Positions 63,652 to 64,000 of a stretch of 64,000 nt of DNA are shown here, piece after piece. The notes under the pieces were generated by a model. That model was not told the origin of the DNA, made no database searches, and saw nothing but the letters and a program-made list of their open reading frames with translations. How positions within the stretch are numbered: position 1 is the first letter of the stretch; every line of letters starts with the position of its first letter. The DNA lies in assembly GCF_021650705.1 (NCBI RefSeq), contig NZ_CP087138.1, positions 372,001 to 436,000 of the forward strand, given 5' to 3'. Source of the stretch: Pseudomonas sp. KNUC1026 (GTDB lineage Bacteria; Pseudomonadota; Gammaproteobacteria; Pseudomonadales; Pseudomonadaceae). Both the position numbers and the translations under genes were made by a program.

Positions 63652-64000
63652 AAAATCGAAGCGGCCTCAGTTGTCACCCCCTTGTCGAGGATGGGTGGAG
63701 GATCTCCCGTCTCCAATGTCGCACGTCTTTGCTTCGGAGTTGCACAATCGTTTTGATGTGAATGGTATTTCTGAAATATACCTCGAAGCAAGGAGGCCTT
63801 TCGCAATGTTTCGAGAGTTGATGGGACTGATTCCTGTAATGTTCTCCATTATGACAATTTATTGTGTCTGCTCGGTAGGCTTCTTTTTTAAAGATCCCGA
63901 TATGGAGAGCGTATTGTTTTATATGCTGTCCTTAGCTATTTCGGTTTGGTGTACGGCCATAAGCTTCCGGTTCGTATTATCGACTCCCAGAGACAACCCT
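63629..64000 (+). CDS. Putative immunity protein of the VasX-like effector (DUF6708-like), cut by window end
   Basis: An open frame starts at a TTG at 63629 with AGGA 9 bases upstream and overlaps the effector stop by 23 bases. It runs to the window end without a stop (124 codons). The start is basic (LKINFFSRKSKRPQ), then PCRGWVEDLPSPMSHVF, EIYLEARRPFAMFREL, then two hydrophobic segments (LIPVMFSIMTIYCVCSVGFFF and VLFYMLSLAISVWCTAISF). The layout of short cytoplasmic head plus two helices resembles the DUF6708 membrane proteins found after such effectors. An immunity role against a pore-former in the inner membrane fits, but is inference. Confidence 0.6.
   Translation, partial: MKINFFSRKSKRPQLSPPCRGWVEDLPSPMSHVFASELHNRFDVNGISEIYLEARRPFAMFRELMGLIPVMFSIMTIYCVCSVGFFFKDPDMESVLFYMLSLAISVWCTAISFRFVLSTPRDNP

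Overview
The window comes from a GC-rich gamma-proteobacterium that I would place in Pseudomonas, most likely the P. putida group. The basis is gene order and protein similarity recalled from known families; no search was run. The diagnostic runs are queA-tgt-yajC-secD-secF, suhB/trmJ-cysE-iscRSUA-hscBA-fdx-iscX-ndk-rlmN-pilW-rodZ-ispG-hisS-yfgM-bamB-der, and leuA / M23 peptidase / xseA / guaB-guaA.

Layout. (a) 1-14.6 kb is accessory and metabolic: a metallophosphoesterase end, a membrane protein, a LysR gene facing a VOC/pxpB/pxpC/MFS/DUF1445 cluster that looks built for 5-oxoproline or D-glutamate use, two SDR dehydrogenases facing a second LysR gene, a membrane protein, a four-gene minus-strand run (RcnR-like sensor, unknown, DUF1289, catalytically odd pseudouridine synthase homologue), a 58-aa protein and a Fic protein. 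(b) 14.7-39.9 kb is core: tRNA-Leu(CAA), queuosine synthesis, Sec accessory subunits, suhB, cysE, the complete Isc iron-sulfur system under an IscR-type promoter, ndk, rlmN, pilus and cell-shape genes, isoprenoid and His-tRNA genes, BamB, Der, then a methionine-type aminotransferase and an omega-amidase. (c) 40.8-45.8 kb is an RHS polymorphic toxin with a prePAAR start, an HNH/EndoVII-like tip and a downstream immunity gene. (d) 45.8-53.9 kb is core: leuA with a candidate leader peptide, an M23 peptidase, xseA, guaB, guaA. (e) 54-64 kb is an accessory hotspot after guaA: an Hsp90-like ATPase with a helical-repeat partner, a DUF2875 (Tla3-like) T6SS adaptor, a large lipoprotein, and a VasX-like T6SS effector overlapping a putative immunity gene that runs off the window.

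Quality. About 25 single-base frameshifts break at least 15 genes, including essential ones (hisS, ispG, der). Each can be restored by adding or removing one base. I read them as sequencing or assembly errors, annotate each gene over its full span and give the break positions. Real pseudogenes in the toxin regions cannot be told apart from this sequence alone.

The best candidates for something under-described are the Hsp90-like/TPR pair (54.06-57.04 kb), the 5-oxoproline/D-glutamate cluster without a pxpA gene, and the two T6SS toxin/immunity modules.
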